Of a stretch of 64,000 nucleotides of DNA, positions 45,858 to 54,474 are shown piece by piece. The translations under genes and the position numbers were made by a program. The notes beneath the pieces were generated by a model. It was not told the DNA's origin, did no database searches, and saw only the letters and a program-made list of their open reading frames with translations. This stretch comes from Demequina sp. Its GTDB lineage: Bacteria; Actinomycetota; Actinomycetes; Actinomycetales; Demequinaceae. Position 1 is the stretch's first letter; each line of letters starts with the position of its first letter. Location of the stretch: NCBI GenBank assembly GCA_024707205.1, contig JANQAD010000001.1, positions 2,135,979 through 2,199,978 on the forward strand, in the 5' to 3' direction.

Positions 45858-46832
45858 ATGCGGGCAGTGATGGGCGTCGAGCGGTGGCCGGGAGTGGAGT
45901 CGGTTCGCGAGGTCGGACACATCGCGGCTGCGGCGTGGGGCGAGGCCTCCGATGGAACGCTCGAGGTGTTCGCCGTGGGCGACGGCGGCCCGCGCACTGC
46001 AGATGCGTTCCCGCCCGACCGCATGAGCGTCGGCGGCGTGCAGGCCGTCCCCACGCAGGCCGGACTCCTGCTGAGTCCCAAGGGAACCGACCAGCGGTGG
46101 AACCCGCAGCACCTCATGGCGGCCCTGCTCGGCCTCGCCGCGGCTGCCGATGAGGTGCCGGGGGCGGTCATCATCCCGCTCGGCGACGCGTCCCCAGCAG
46201 GCGACGCGATAGAGACGTGGGGAGCCGCGCCCGAAGCCACCCGCAAGCAGCTGCAGAGGCTCTCGCTGCGCGCGCTCGTGACGAGCGACCGACCTCTGCT
46301 TGGGTTCAACGGCATGAGCGCGTCGCTGCGCAACGGCCGCGAGACTGACCAGGCGATCGCGATCGCTTCCCAAGAGCAAGAGGCGAGGTGGCGCGAGATC
46401 AGCACCACGGGCGATGCGCTCTCGGCTCGGGGAACGCTGCTCGGGCCCAGCAGGCTCTCCGACGCTCCGGGTTCCGGTGCGGCCGGCGGCCTCGCGTACT
46501 GCCTTGCCGTGCTTGGAGCGACGATCACCAGGGCGTCGGACTACCTTGCGGACGCGGTGGGCCTCGCGGACGCCGTGGCGGGCGCCGACGTCGTGATCGC
46601 CGTCGGCGGCCCGCTCACCCCGGCGACGCTCGACCACGGGTTGGCGACCGCGGCGGCCAAACTCGCCGCTCGCCACGCCCTCCCGGCCGTAGCGATCACG
46701 ACTGACCTCAGCGTCGGCCGCCGCGACGTCATGGCCGCGGGCCTCAGCGGCACGCACGAAGGCGAGCCGGGAGCGTCGGGCCTCGCCGACGTGGTGGGGC
46801 GCGTGGCGCAAACCTGGGCCCCGCGCCGCTAA
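45858..46832 (+). CDS. Glycerate kinase-like protein
   Basis: A 324-residue protein with the glycerate kinase (GckA/GlxK type) pattern. Visible are a GGPRTADAF region, APGSGAAGGLAYCLAVLGAT and DYLADAVGLADAVAGADVVIAVGGPL. It also ends with a Gly/Ala-rich helix typical of the family. It is shorter than classical glycerate kinases (about 370-380 residues) and the N-terminal nucleotide-binding part is diverged, so activity on glycerate is inferred. ATG 45858 is 41 bp from the divergent nadA start. Earlier in-frame sequence back to 45639 overlaps nadA and is not used. Confidence 0.75.
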   Translation: MRAVMGVERWPGVESVREVGHIAAAAWGEASDGTLEVFAVGDGGPRTADAFPPDRMSVGGVQAVPTQAGLLLSPKGTDQRWNPQHLMAALLGLAAAADEVPGAVIIPLGDASPAGDAIETWGAAPEATRKQLQRLSLRALVTSDRPLLGFNGMSASLRNGRETDQAIAIASQEQEARWREISTTGDALSARGTLLGPSRLSDAPGSGAAGGLAYCLAVLGATITRASDYLADAVGLADAVAGADVVIAVGGPLTPATLDHGLATAAAKLAARHALPAVAITTDLSVGRRDVMAAGLSGTHEGEPGASGLADVVGRVAQTWAPRR

Positions 46833-46864
46833 CAAGCCGCAGCGCTAGCGCCCGCCCTCCCGAC

Positions 46865-46931
46865 GTCTCAACCGCTCACAGGCATGTTGAGCGTTCACGC
46901 ACCCGGCAAACCCCCGCTGGGCGGTTGAGAC
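46865..46931. repeat. Intergenic hairpin, 67 bp
   Basis: Perfect 11-nt arms GTCTCAACCGC (46865-46875) and GCGGTTGAGAC (46921-46931) around a 45-nt loop, between the glycerate-kinase-like gene and erpA. It could serve as a terminator for the former, but the long loop and lack of a T-run leave this open. Confidence 0.6.
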
Positions 46932-47027
46932 TTTGGTGGTGGCGCGCGCATGGGACTAAAGGAACTAGGGAATATCGCGAGCGCGTCGTACGCTGGTATC
47001 CACGGACGCGACAGAAGGGAGCCGCCA

Positions 47028-47381
47028 ATGACGGACACTGCAATCAAGACTGAGGCCCACGGGGTGGTCATTACTGACGCCGCCGCGGCCAAGGTGAAGA
47101 GCCTGCTTGAGCAGGAGGGCCGCGACGACCTTCGTCTGCGCCTCGCGGTGCAGCCTGGCGGCTGCTCCGGCCTTATCTACCAGCTGTACTTCGACGAGCG
47201 CACCCTGGATGGGGATGCGATCCGCGACTTCGACGGTGTCGGGGTTGTTGTTGACAAGATGTCCGTCCCGTACCTCGACGGAGCAACGATCGACTTCGCG
47301 GACACGATCGAGAAGCAGGGCTTCACGATCGACAACCCCAACGCGTCCAGCTCGTGCGCGTGCGGCGACTCGTTCAGCTAG
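47028..47381 (+). CDS. erpA: Iron-sulfur cluster insertion protein, A-type
   Basis: A 117-residue A-type carrier that delivers iron-sulfur clusters to target proteins. The three cluster cysteines are in VQPGGCSGLIYQLYFDE and SSSCACGDSFS. ATG 47028 has GGGAG upstream; the frame is open further upstream to 46950, but that region encodes the end of the hairpin. Likely clients encoded nearby are NadA, LipA and the Rieske protein; this is inference. Confidence 0.94.
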   Translation: MTDTAIKTEAHGVVITDAAAAKVKSLLEQEGRDDLRLRLAVQPGGCSGLIYQLYFDERTLDGDAIRDFDGVGVVVDKMSVPYLDGATIDFADTIEKQGFTIDNPNASSSCACGDSFS

Positions 47382-47389
47382 AGAACTCT

Positions 47390-47632
47390 TTACCGGAGAC
47401 GGACGGTGAGGGCGAAAGCCCCGCCGTCCGTTTCTGTTTGTTCAATGCGCGTTTCCCCAACGAACTCATTGCCCGTCATTCGCGCCCAGGCCGGCACGTC
47501 GGTGCGTGCGGCGACGTCGGTGCATTCGACCGTCAACTCGTCGCCTGGCGCCGCGCCCGCGGCGGCCTTCGCAAGCTCGATGATCGGCAGCGGGCACAGC
47601 AGCCCGCGCGCGTCGATCGTGAGCTCAGCCAA
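47390..47632 (-). CDS. TusA-family sulfurtransferase-like protein
   Basis: An 80-residue protein, LAELTIDARGLLCPLPIIEL..., with the single-cysteine CPxP motif of TusA/SirA proteins. These carry persulfide sulfur for tRNA thiolation and related pathways. The TTG at 47632 overlaps the stop of the upstream class V aminotransferase by 8 bp, so the two are translationally coupled and may pass sulfur between them. The same frame is open far upstream but there only shadows the aminotransferase. The DARGLLCPLPII stretch is the strongest evidence. Confidence 0.85.
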   Translation of the reverse strand: MAELTIDARGLLCPLPIIELAKAAAGAAPGDELTVECTDVAARTDVPAWARMTGNEFVGETRIEQTETDGGAFALTVRLR

Positions 47633-48758
47633 GTGAGGGCGCTCCAGAGGACCGCTGCAGTTCAGGGATGACGCGCTCCGCGACCGCGACGAAGCGGTCG
47701 ATGTCGTCGCTGGTAATGCCCGGATGGAGCGCCACGCGCACATTGCCATGCGTAAGCGCGCCGATCGCGGCGAGGACCCGCGACGGCTCAAGCGAACTCG
47801 TCGTGCACGCGGAGCCCGAGCCCACAGCGAAGCCCTCGCGGTCCAGCCGCGTGAGGAGCGCCTCGCCGTCAACGTAGAGGCAGCTGAAGGTGACGACATG
47901 AGGCAGGCGATGCTCCGGATCGCCGACGACCTCAACGCCCGCCAGGTTCGCCATGCGCTCGCGCACGACGTCGAGGAGCGCAGCGAGCCGCGTGGCCTCC
48001 TGGTCAGCGTTCTCGAGCCGCTCCTGCAGGGCGACCGCCGCCGCGAGAGCGAGGGGCACGCTGACGCCGCCGGGAGCCCAGTCGTCGCCCTCCGGCCACG
48101 TGGGCAGCCAGCGGGTGCCAGGGCGCAAGGCCACAACACCAAGGCCCGACGGCCCGCCCCAGTCCGCTGGATTGGCCACCAGTGCGTCCCACGCCTCGGG
48201 CGCGGCGATGTGCCCGACGGAGCTGGTCGCGTCCACCACGAGCGGCACGCCTCGCTCCGAGGTCAGCGCGAAGACGGCGCCGAGGTCCTGCACGGTCCCC
48301 AGCTCGTGGTTCGCGTGCTGCACGGCCGCGAGCGCAATCGCCGGATCCGTGAGGGCCGACGCGAGAGCGTCGAGGTCGACTCGGCCGAGGGAGTCAACCC
48401 CGACCTCGCGGGGGTCTCGACCGGCGGCGAATGCGGCGGCGTGCAGCGTGGCATCGCGCTCGACCGCGCTGACGAGCACCTCGTCACGACCGCGGCGCGC
48501 GGTGAAGATGCCCGCGATGACCCGTTCGAGGCCGAACACCGCGCTCGGGGTGAAGCGGACGTCGGACGGCTGCGCGCCAAGAGCGTCGGCGACGGCCTCA
48601 CGGGAGCCCTCGAGGAGCGCCCTGGCGCGCCGCGACTCGCTGGACAGCCGCGCGGGGTCCGCCCACCCGTCGGCCAGGCCGGCGAGAAGCGCCTCCCGAG
48701 CGCGATCGCTCATGGGTGCGGAGCCGCCTGCGTCGAGATAGGTGCGAGGCGCTGACAT
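47625..48758 (-). CDS. Class V aminotransferase / cysteine desulfurase-like protein lacking the usual PLP lysine
   Basis: A fold type I PLP enzyme of the NifS/IscS type, 377 residues, starting MSAPRTYLDAGGSAPMSDRA. Family motifs are YLDAGGSAP at the front, QHANHELGTVQDL, VVDATSSVGHIAAPEAW and the cysteine loop GSGSACTTSSLEPSRVLAAI. Where IscS has SAHKxxGPxGxG with the Schiff-base lysine, this protein reads ANPADWGGPSGLGVVAL, without lysine. I recall a similar DWGGP form in actinobacterial homologues near ctaC, so this may be a subfamily trait and the activity is uncertain. It is divergent from ctaC and overlaps the TusA-like gene. Confidence 0.85.
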   Translation of the reverse strand: MSAPRTYLDAGGSAPMSDRAREALLAGLADGWADPARLSSESRRARALLEGSREAVADALGAQPSDVRFTPSAVFGLERVIAGIFTARRGRDEVLVSAVERDATLHAAAFAAGRDPREVGVDSLGRVDLDALASALTDPAIALAAVQHANHELGTVQDLGAVFALTSERGVPLVVDATSSVGHIAAPEAWDALVANPADWGGPSGLGVVALRPGTRWLPTWPEGDDWAPGGVSVPLALAAAVALQERLENADQEATRLAALLDVVRERMANLAGVEVVGDPEHRLPHVVTFSCLYVDGEALLTRLDREGFAVGSGSACTTSSLEPSRVLAAIGALTHGNVRVALHPGITSDDIDRFVAVAERVIPELQRSSGAPSLG

Positions 48759-48790
48759 GCCTTCACGGTATCGCGCGATAGACTGACCGC

Positions 48791-49663
48791 GTGTCCAACA
48801 GCTCCCGTTCGCGCGCACCCAAAATGGCCCTTGCCGGGCTCGGTGTCGCGCTAGCCGTAGGCCTTCTAGCAGGCTGTTCAACCGGAATCGAGAATGGCGC
48901 ACTGCCGTCGACTCCAGAGATCACCAACCAGACAGGGACGATCATTCACCTGTGGAACGGGTCGTGGATCGCGGCCCTGACGGTGGGCGCGATCACGTGG
49001 GGTCTGATGCTGTGGTGCGTCGCGGTGTATCGCAAGCGAAAGGGCGACAACAAACTGCCGCCGCAGAACCGCGCGCACCTGCCGCTCGAGCTCATGTACA
49101 CCGCGATCCCGCTCGTCATGATCGCGGTGCTGTTCCGCTTCACCGCGTCGGACATCGCGGAGATTCGCGACGTATCGCAGAAGCCCGACTACACGATCGA
49201 GGCCATCGGCAAGCAGTGGAGCTGGGACTTCAACTACACGGACGAGAACACCTACACCGCCGGCGTCCAGGCGAGCCTCACCGGCAAGGAGGGCGTCGAG
49301 GAGACTCTGCCCACCCTGTACCTCCCGGTGAACAAGCGCATCGAGTTCCACATCATGGCTCGTGATGTCATCCACTCGTTCTGGATTCCCGCGTTCCTCT
49401 ACAAGGAGGACGCGATTCCCGGCCACCCCAATGACTTCCAGGTGATCCCCACCAAGGAGGGCACCTACAAGGGCAAGTGCGCGGAGTTGTGCGGCGAGTA
49501 TCACGCCTCCATGCTGTTCAACGTGAAGGTCGTCTCCCAAGAGGAGTTCGACGAGCACATGCAGTGGCTGCGGGACAACGGCTTCGAGGGCCAGCTCGGG
49601 ATCGAGTACAGCCGTGACCAGGTGGTGCACATCACCGAAGAGAACGCCGAGGAGGGCAACTGA
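48791..49663 (+). CDS. ctaC: Cytochrome c oxidase subunit II
   Basis: Carries the CuA centre that takes electrons from the bcc complex in the aa3 terminal oxidase; 290 residues. The N-terminus is a lipoprotein signal, [20 protein letters not shown], with the lipobox LAGC. Two membrane helices follow ([20 protein letters not shown] and [17 protein letters not shown]). The CuA ligands are in [10 protein letters not shown] and [13 protein letters not shown] (about residue 230). The start is GTG 48791. The stop overlaps the ctaD ATG (TGATG at 49661-49665), so ctaC-ctaD-ctaF form one operon. Confidence 0.97.
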   Translation: MSNSSRSRAPKMALAGLGVALAVGLLAGCSTGIENGALPSTPEITNQTGTIIHLWNGSWIAALTVGAITWGLMLWCVAVYRKRKGDNKLPPQNRAHLPLELMYTAIPLVMIAVLFRFTASDIAEIRDVSQKPDYTIEAIGKQWSWDFNYTDENTYTAGVQASLTGKEGVEETLPTLYLPVNKRIEFHIMARDVIHSFWIPAFLYKEDAIPGHPNDFQVIPTKEGTYKGKCAELCGEYHASMLFNVKVVSQEEFDEHMQWLRDNGFEGQLGIEYSRDQVVHITEENAEEGN

Positions 49664-51411
49664 TGGCGACCGTCGCGTATGAGGCCGACGCCCCGGGCAC
49701 CTTGGCGCCGGCAGTCCCCATTGCGCCGCGCAAGCAGGGCTCGATTGTCGTGAACTGGATCACGTCAACCGATCACAAGGTGATCGGCAAGCTGTACCTG
49801 ATCACGTCGTTCTTCTTCTTCGTCGTCGGCGGTCTGCTCGCGCTGCTCATCCGCGCCGAGCTCTTCGAGCCCGGCATGCAGGTTGTGCAGTCGGCCGAGC
49901 AGTACAACCAGCTGTTCACGATGCACGGCACGATCATGCTGCTGCTGTTCGCCACGCCGCTCTTCGCGGGCTTCGCGAACGTGATCATGCCGCTGCAGAT
50001 CGGCTCGCCCGACGTCGCGTTCCCGCGGCTCAACATGCTCGCGTACTGGTTCTACCTGTTCGGCGGCGTCATCGCCATGGCCGGCTTCTTCACGCCGCAG
50101 GGCGCGGCATCGTTCGGCTGGTTCGCGTACGCGCCGCTGTCGAACGCGATCTACTCGCCGTCGCTCGGCGGCGACCTGTGGGTCTTCGGCCTCGCGCTCG
50201 CGGGCTTCGGCACCATCCTCGGTGCGGTGAACTTCATCACCACGATCGTCACCATGCGAGCCCCCGGAATGACGATGTTCCGCATGCCGATCTTCACGTG
50301 GAACATCCTCGTGACGTCGATGCTCGTGCTCATCGCGTTCCCGCCGCTCGCCGCCGCGCTCCTCGCGCTCGGCTCGGACCGGCAGCTGCACTCGCAGGTG
50401 TTCAACCCGGACAACGGCGGTGCCGTGCTCTGGCAGCACCTGTTCTGGTTCTTCGGCCACCCAGAGGTGTACATCATCGCCCTGCCGTTCTTCGGCATCA
50501 TCACGGAGATCATCCCCGTGTTCTCGCGCAAGCCGCTGTTCGGTTACACCGGCATGGTCTACGCGACCATCTCGATCGCGGCCCTGTCCGTGACCGTGTG
50601 GGCGCACCACATGTACGTGACCGGCGCGGTGCTACTGCCGTTCTTCGCGTTCATGACGATGCTCATCGCCGTCCCAACGGGCGTGAAGTTCTTCAACTGG
50701 ATCGGCACCATGTGGAGAGGCAAGCTCTCCTTCGAGACGCCGATGCTGTGGTCCATCGGCTTCCTAGTGACGTTCCTCTTCGGCGGTCTCACGGGCATCA
50801 TCCTGGCCTCCCCGCCGCTCGACTTCGCGCTGTCCGACTCCTACTTCGTGGTGGCGCACTTCCACTACGTGGTGTTCGGCACCGTGGTGTTCGCGATGTT
50901 CGCCGGCTTCTACTTCTGGTGGCCCAAGTTCACGGGCAGGATGCTCAACGAGCGCCTCGGCAAGCTGCACTTCTGGCTTCTCTTCATCGGCTTCCACACC
51001 ACGTTCCTCATCCAGCACTGGGTGGGCGTTGCCGGCATGGCCCGACGCTATGTTGACTACCTGCCCGAGGACGGCTTCACGTGGATGAACCAAGTCTCCA
51101 CCGCTGGTGCGTTCCTGCTCGCGCTGTCCACGCTCCCGTTCCTGTGGAACGTCTACATCACCCAGCGTCGGGCTCCCAAGGTGGAGGTCGATGACCCCTG
51201 GGGCTTCAGCAACTCGCTCGAGTGGGTCACCTCGTGCCCGCCGGCGCGCCACAACTTCACGTCCATTCCGCGGATCCGCTCGGAGCGCCCGGCGTTCGAC
51301 TTGCACTTCCCGGAGGCCGCCGCCATCGACCACGCGGCTTCGCATCACGAACCGGTCGTCGACGACGCCGAGGTGGAGACCGACGACGCAGCCGAGCGTA
51401 AGGGGCACTAG
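49663..51411 (+). CDS. ctaD: Cytochrome c oxidase subunit I
   Basis: The catalytic haem-copper subunit with heme a and the a3-CuB site, 582 residues, twelve helices. Ligand regions visible are [20 protein letters not shown] (heme a histidine), [17 protein letters not shown] (CuB histidine and cross-linked tyrosine, about residue 265), [10 protein letters not shown] (CuB histidines, about residue 313) and [10 protein letters not shown] (heme a3 and heme a histidines). The D/K-channel region and the C-terminal His-rich tail (DHAASHHEP) follow. Two copies of the iterated 10-bp word lie in the coding sequence at 51040 and 51164. Confidence 0.98.
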   Translation: MATVAYEADAPGTLAPAVPIAPRKQGSIVVNWITSTDHKVIGKLYLITSFFFFVVGGLLALLIRAELFEPGMQVVQSAEQYNQLFTMHGTIMLLLFATPLFAGFANVIMPLQIGSPDVAFPRLNMLAYWFYLFGGVIAMAGFFTPQGAASFGWFAYAPLSNAIYSPSLGGDLWVFGLALAGFGTILGAVNFITTIVTMRAPGMTMFRMPIFTWNILVTSMLVLIAFPPLAAALLALGSDRQLHSQVFNPDNGGAVLWQHLFWFFGHPEVYIIALPFFGIITEIIPVFSRKPLFGYTGMVYATISIAALSVTVWAHHMYVTGAVLLPFFAFMTMLIAVPTGVKFFNWIGTMWRGKLSFETPMLWSIGFLVTFLFGGLTGIILASPPLDFALSDSYFVVAHFHYVVFGTVVFAMFAGFYFWWPKFTGRMLNERLGKLHFWLLFIGFHTTFLIQHWVGVAGMARRYVDYLPEDGFTWMNQVSTAGAFLLALSTLPFLWNVYITQRRAPKVEVDDPWGFSNSLEWVTSCPPARHNFTSIPRIRSERPAFDLHFPEAAAIDHAASHHEPVVDDAEVETDDAAERKGH

Positions 51412-51414
51412 ACC

Positions 51415-51816
51415 GTGAACCGCGAATCGAACCTGTTCCTGCTCCCGGCGTTCTTCTTCTTCGTCTCCGGGATCGTCTATGGCTTCGTCACCCACTTCGA
51501 CGAGCTCGTCGGGTTCCCGGCGATCATGCTCACGGGCGGCATGTTCCTCATGGTCGGCATCTACTTCCGGATGCTCGCGAAGCGCCACGGAAAGCGTCCA
51601 GAGGATCGCAACGACGGCGAGATCGCGGAGCAGTCCGGCGACCAGGGGATCTTCGCTCCGTGGTCGTGGTGGCCGCTGGTGCTTGGCCTCGCAGCCATGC
51701 TGAGCTTTGCCGCGCTGGCGATCGGGTGGTGGATCATGGCTCCGGCCCTCGTGCTCGGAGTCATCGGGCTCGTCGGCTGGGTCTTCGAGTTCTCGCGCGG
51801 CCAGCACGCCCACTAG
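51415..51816 (+). CDS. ctaF: Cytochrome c oxidase subunit IV, actinobacterial
   Basis: A 133-residue small subunit specific to actinobacterial aa3 oxidases. It has four hydrophobic helices: LFLLPAFFFFVSGIVYGFVT, FPAIMLTGGMFLMVGIYF, WSWWPLVLGLAAMLSFAAL and WWIMAPALVLGVIGLVGW. GTG 51415 begins 3 bp after the ctaD stop. Its role is structural or stabilising, based on the family. Confidence 0.94.
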   Translation: MNRESNLFLLPAFFFFVSGIVYGFVTHFDELVGFPAIMLTGGMFLMVGIYFRMLAKRHGKRPEDRNDGEIAEQSGDQGIFAPWSWWPLVLGLAAMLSFAALAIGWWIMAPALVLGVIGLVGWVFEFSRGQHAH

Positions 51817-51894
51817 GTCTGCTGTCTAGACCGACTCGGGTCCTGGGTTCGGCCCGGGGTCGGCACCGCGCTCGACGTTGCCCAACTGCGCTAG

Positions 51895-51941
51895 TGGTGA
51901 TCTCGCGTAGTTGGCAGCGCTGCAACTGCGCGAAATCACCA
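51895..51941. repeat. Intergenic perfect-length hairpin, 47 bp
   Basis: TGGTGATCTCGCGTAGTTG at 51895 pairs with CAACTGCGCGAAATCACCA ending 51941; arms of about 23 nt meet with almost no loop at GCAGCGCTGC. It lies after ctaF in the convergent ctaF-sodA gap. A fragment with CAACTGCGC also appears just before it (51882-51890). Confidence 0.75.
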
Positions 51942-51977
51942 TTTCAGGCGGGGTCCGACGCCGGTGAGACTTCCTGG

Positions 51978-52020
51978 GGGTACCTGAGTGTTGCCTCGCG
52001 GGATCGGCACCCAGGTACTC
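51978..52020. repeat. Second intergenic hairpin in the ctaF-sodA gap
   Basis: GGGTACCTGAGTG (51978-51990) pairs with CACCCAGGTACTC (52008-52020) with two mismatches, loop 17 nt. Sequence-unrelated to the hairpin at 51895-51941. Confidence 0.65.
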
Positions 52021-52055
52021 AAGGGGGCATCGGGTGAACGCGCTTGGGACGCGAA

Positions 52056-52085
52056 AGGGGCCCCCAGCGGCTGCTGAAGGCCCCT
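52056..52085 (-). terminator. Terminator of sodA
   Basis: AGGGGCC (52056-52062) and GGCCCCT (52079-52085) form a GC stem with a 16-nt loop, 16 bp beyond the sodA stop at 52101; in the sodA direction it is followed by TTTCGC. Confidence 0.7.
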
Positions 52086-52100
52086 CGTGGCGACTCGCGT

Positions 52101-52718
52101 CTACAGGTTGACGTGCTTCATGCCCTGCGCGTTGGCGAAGCGGTCCTGGACGTTCGCCCAGTTGACGACGTTCCACCACGCCTTGATGTAGTCGGCCTTC
52201 ACGTTCTTGTACTGCAGGTAGAACGCGTGCTCCCACATGTCGAGCGTGAGGAGCGGGATGAGGCCGATCGGCACGTTGCCCTGCTGGTCGTAGAGCTGAA
52301 CGATGAGCAGCTTGTTGGCGATCGTGTCCCACGCGAGGATCGACCACCCAGAGCCGAAGATCGTCATCGCGTTGTTCGTGAAGTGCGCCTGGAAGGCGTC
52401 GAACGATCCGAAGTCGTTGTCGATCGCGGACGCGAGGTCGCCCGTGGGCTTGTCGCCGCCGTCGGGGGAGAGGTTGGTCCAGAAGATCGAGTGGTTGGTG
52501 TGCCCACCGAGGTTGAACGCGAGCGCGCGCTCCACGCCGGCGACGGCGCCGAAGTTGCCGCTCTCGCGCGCCTCAGCCAGCTGGTCGAGCGCGGTGTTGG
52601 CGCCCGCCACATACGCGGCGTGGTGCTTCGAGTGGTGCAATTCCATGATCTCGCCAGCGATGTGCGGCGCGAGGGCGCCGTAGTCGTAGTCGAGGTCGGG
52701 AAGGCTGTAGACGGCCAT
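52101..52718 (-). CDS. sodA: Superoxide dismutase, Fe/Mn type
   Basis: Converts superoxide to peroxide and oxygen; 205 residues. Metal ligands are seen in [16 protein letters not shown] (first histidine), [12 protein letters not shown] (second) and the C-terminal [20 protein letters not shown], with the DxWEHAYY signature holding aspartate and histidine. Fe versus Mn cannot be decided by eye. ATG 52718 has a strong GGAGGAAAG Shine-Dalgarno. It sits between the two halves of the respiratory gene region, which fits a role near oxygen-consuming complexes. Confidence 0.96.
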   Translation of the reverse strand: MAVYSLPDLDYDYGALAPHIAGEIMELHHSKHHAAYVAGANTALDQLAEARESGNFGAVAGVERALAFNLGGHTNHSIFWTNLSPDGGDKPTGDLASAIDNDFGSFDAFQAHFTNNAMTIFGSGWSILAWDTIANKLLIVQLYDQQGNVPIGLIPLLTLDMWEHAFYLQYKNVKADYIKAWWNVVNWANVQDRFANAQGMKHVNL

Positions 52719-52851
52719 TCTTTCCTCCATCGTTGTGCCCAGGCGGCTGCCTAGGCGGTTTCCGGGAACTCCTCGAGCCTAGCGAAACGCCAGACCCGAC
52801 GTAGGCGACAACCCAGCCATGGCGTCGGGCATTCCAGCCCGGAACCGGCGG

Positions 52852-54474
52852 CTAGTGGTGAGCGTGGTGCTGTGCCTCTTCGTACTCGGCAGGCGACACG
52901 GGCTGGATGCGCTGCTCGAAGTAGAAGCGAGACAGGCGCTGCTTGAAGCGATCCCACTTGAAGCCCTTGCGGCGCACGCCACGCGCGTTGAACTCGTCCC
53001 CGATCTCGAGGGGCGCGATGTCGGCGTACGAGACCCGCAGCCAGACCTGCTGGGCGGTGAGCGGCTCGTGCACCTCGATGTACTCGCCGTGCTCGTGACG
53101 CACGATGCGGCCGGACTCGTGGCCGTGCAGCACGAGCTCACGGTCCTTGCGCTGCAGGCCGTAACAGATGCGCCGCGTGATGAGGAACGAGATGATCGGC
53201 AGCGCGAAGATGCCGATGCGGGTGACCTTCGTGATGTCGTTGAGCGACAGGTGGAAGAGGTTGGCGATGATGTCGTTCGAACCCTCAATGACGAGGATCA
53301 CGTAGAACGAGACGAGCGCCACGCCGATGCCGGTGCGCACTGGTGCATTGCGCGGGCGGTCGAGCACGTGCCGCTCGCCGCGGTCGCCCGTTGCCCAGGC
53401 CTCGAGCCAGGGGTAGATCGCCAGGAACGTGAAGAAGATGCCGGGAAGGATCACGGCAGGGATCAGGATGTTCCACGACAGCGTGTAGCCCGCGATCACC
53501 CACTCCGTTGGGTGGCCCGCGATCCAGCCCGGCATCATGCGCAGGGCGCCGTCGATGAACAGGATGTACCAGTCGGGCTGCGTGCCGGCGGACACGGGGG
53601 AGGGGTCGTAGGGCCCGTAGTTCCACACCGGGTTGATGGTGAACAGGCCCGCAACGAGCGCGACGATGCCGAACACCACGAAGAAGAATCCACCGGCCTT
53701 GGCGGTGTACACGGGGAACAGCGGGAGGCCGACGACGTTGGTGTCCTTGCGGCCACCGCCGGGGTACTGCGTGTGCTTGTGCAGGAACACGAGGAACAGG
53801 TGGACGCCGATCAGGGCGAGGATGATGCCCGGCACGAGCAGGATGTGCGCGGTGAACATCCTGGGGATGAGGGCCTCGCCGGGGAACTCGCCGCCGAACA
53901 GCCAGTACGAGATGTACGTGCCGACGATCGGGATGGACTTGGTGACGCCGTCGATGATGCGGAGGCCGTTGCCGGAGAGGACGTCGTCGGGGAGCGAGTA
54001 GCCAGTGAAGCCCGCAGCGAGCGACATGATCATGAGCGTGAAGCCCACGAGCCAGTTGATCTCGCGCGGCTTGCGGAACGCGCCAGTGAAGAACACGCGC
54101 GCCATGTGCGTGACGATCGCGGCGGTGAACAGCAGCGCGGACCAGTGGTGCATCTGACGGATGAGCATGCCGCCGGGCACCTGGAAACTCGTGACGAGGG
54201 TGGACTCGAAGGCCTTCGACATGGTGACGCCATGCATCGTGGCGAACGTGCCCTCGTACGTCACGCTGTCCATCGACGGAACAAAGAACGCGGTGAGGAA
54301 GATGCCCGTGATGAGCAGCACGATGAACGAGTACAGCGCGATCTCGCCAAGCATGAAGGACCAGTGGTCGGGGAAGAGCTTGCGCGAGAAGAACTTGACG
54401 AAGCCGCCGATCGACGTGCGGTCGTCGACCCAGTTGGCGGTGCCCGCAGCGGCGGCGTTGACCTTGGCGCCCAT
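52852..54474 (-). CDS. qcrB: Cytochrome bc1 complex cytochrome b subunit
   Basis: The menaquinol-oxidising cytochrome b of the actinobacterial bcc complex, 540 residues. Haem-ligand helices show MRQMHHWSALLFTAAIVTHM-type sequence (here LIRQMHHWSALLF and VTHMARVFFTGAF) and TAHILLVPGIILALIGVHLF. The PEWY-equivalent loop of the Qo site appears as PDWYILFIDGALRM. The C-terminal extension after about residue 410 is typical of actinobacteria. ATG 54474 shares one base with the qcrA stop (TAATG). It is the last gene of ctaE-qcrC-qcrA-qcrB. Confidence 0.97.
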   Translation of the reverse strand: MGAKVNAAAAGTANWVDDRTSIGGFVKFFSRKLFPDHWSFMLGEIALYSFIVLLITGIFLTAFFVPSMDSVTYEGTFATMHGVTMSKAFESTLVTSFQVPGGMLIRQMHHWSALLFTAAIVTHMARVFFTGAFRKPREINWLVGFTLMIMSLAAGFTGYSLPDDVLSGNGLRIIDGVTKSIPIVGTYISYWLFGGEFPGEALIPRMFTAHILLVPGIILALIGVHLFLVFLHKHTQYPGGGRKDTNVVGLPLFPVYTAKAGGFFFVVFGIVALVAGLFTINPVWNYGPYDPSPVSAGTQPDWYILFIDGALRMMPGWIAGHPTEWVIAGYTLSWNILIPAVILPGIFFTFLAIYPWLEAWATGDRGERHVLDRPRNAPVRTGIGVALVSFYVILVIEGSNDIIANLFHLSLNDITKVTRIGIFALPIISFLITRRICYGLQRKDRELVLHGHESGRIVRHEHGEYIEVHEPLTAQQVWLRVSYADIAPLEIGDEFNARGVRRKGFKWDRFKQRLSRFYFEQRIQPVSPAEYEEAQHHAHH

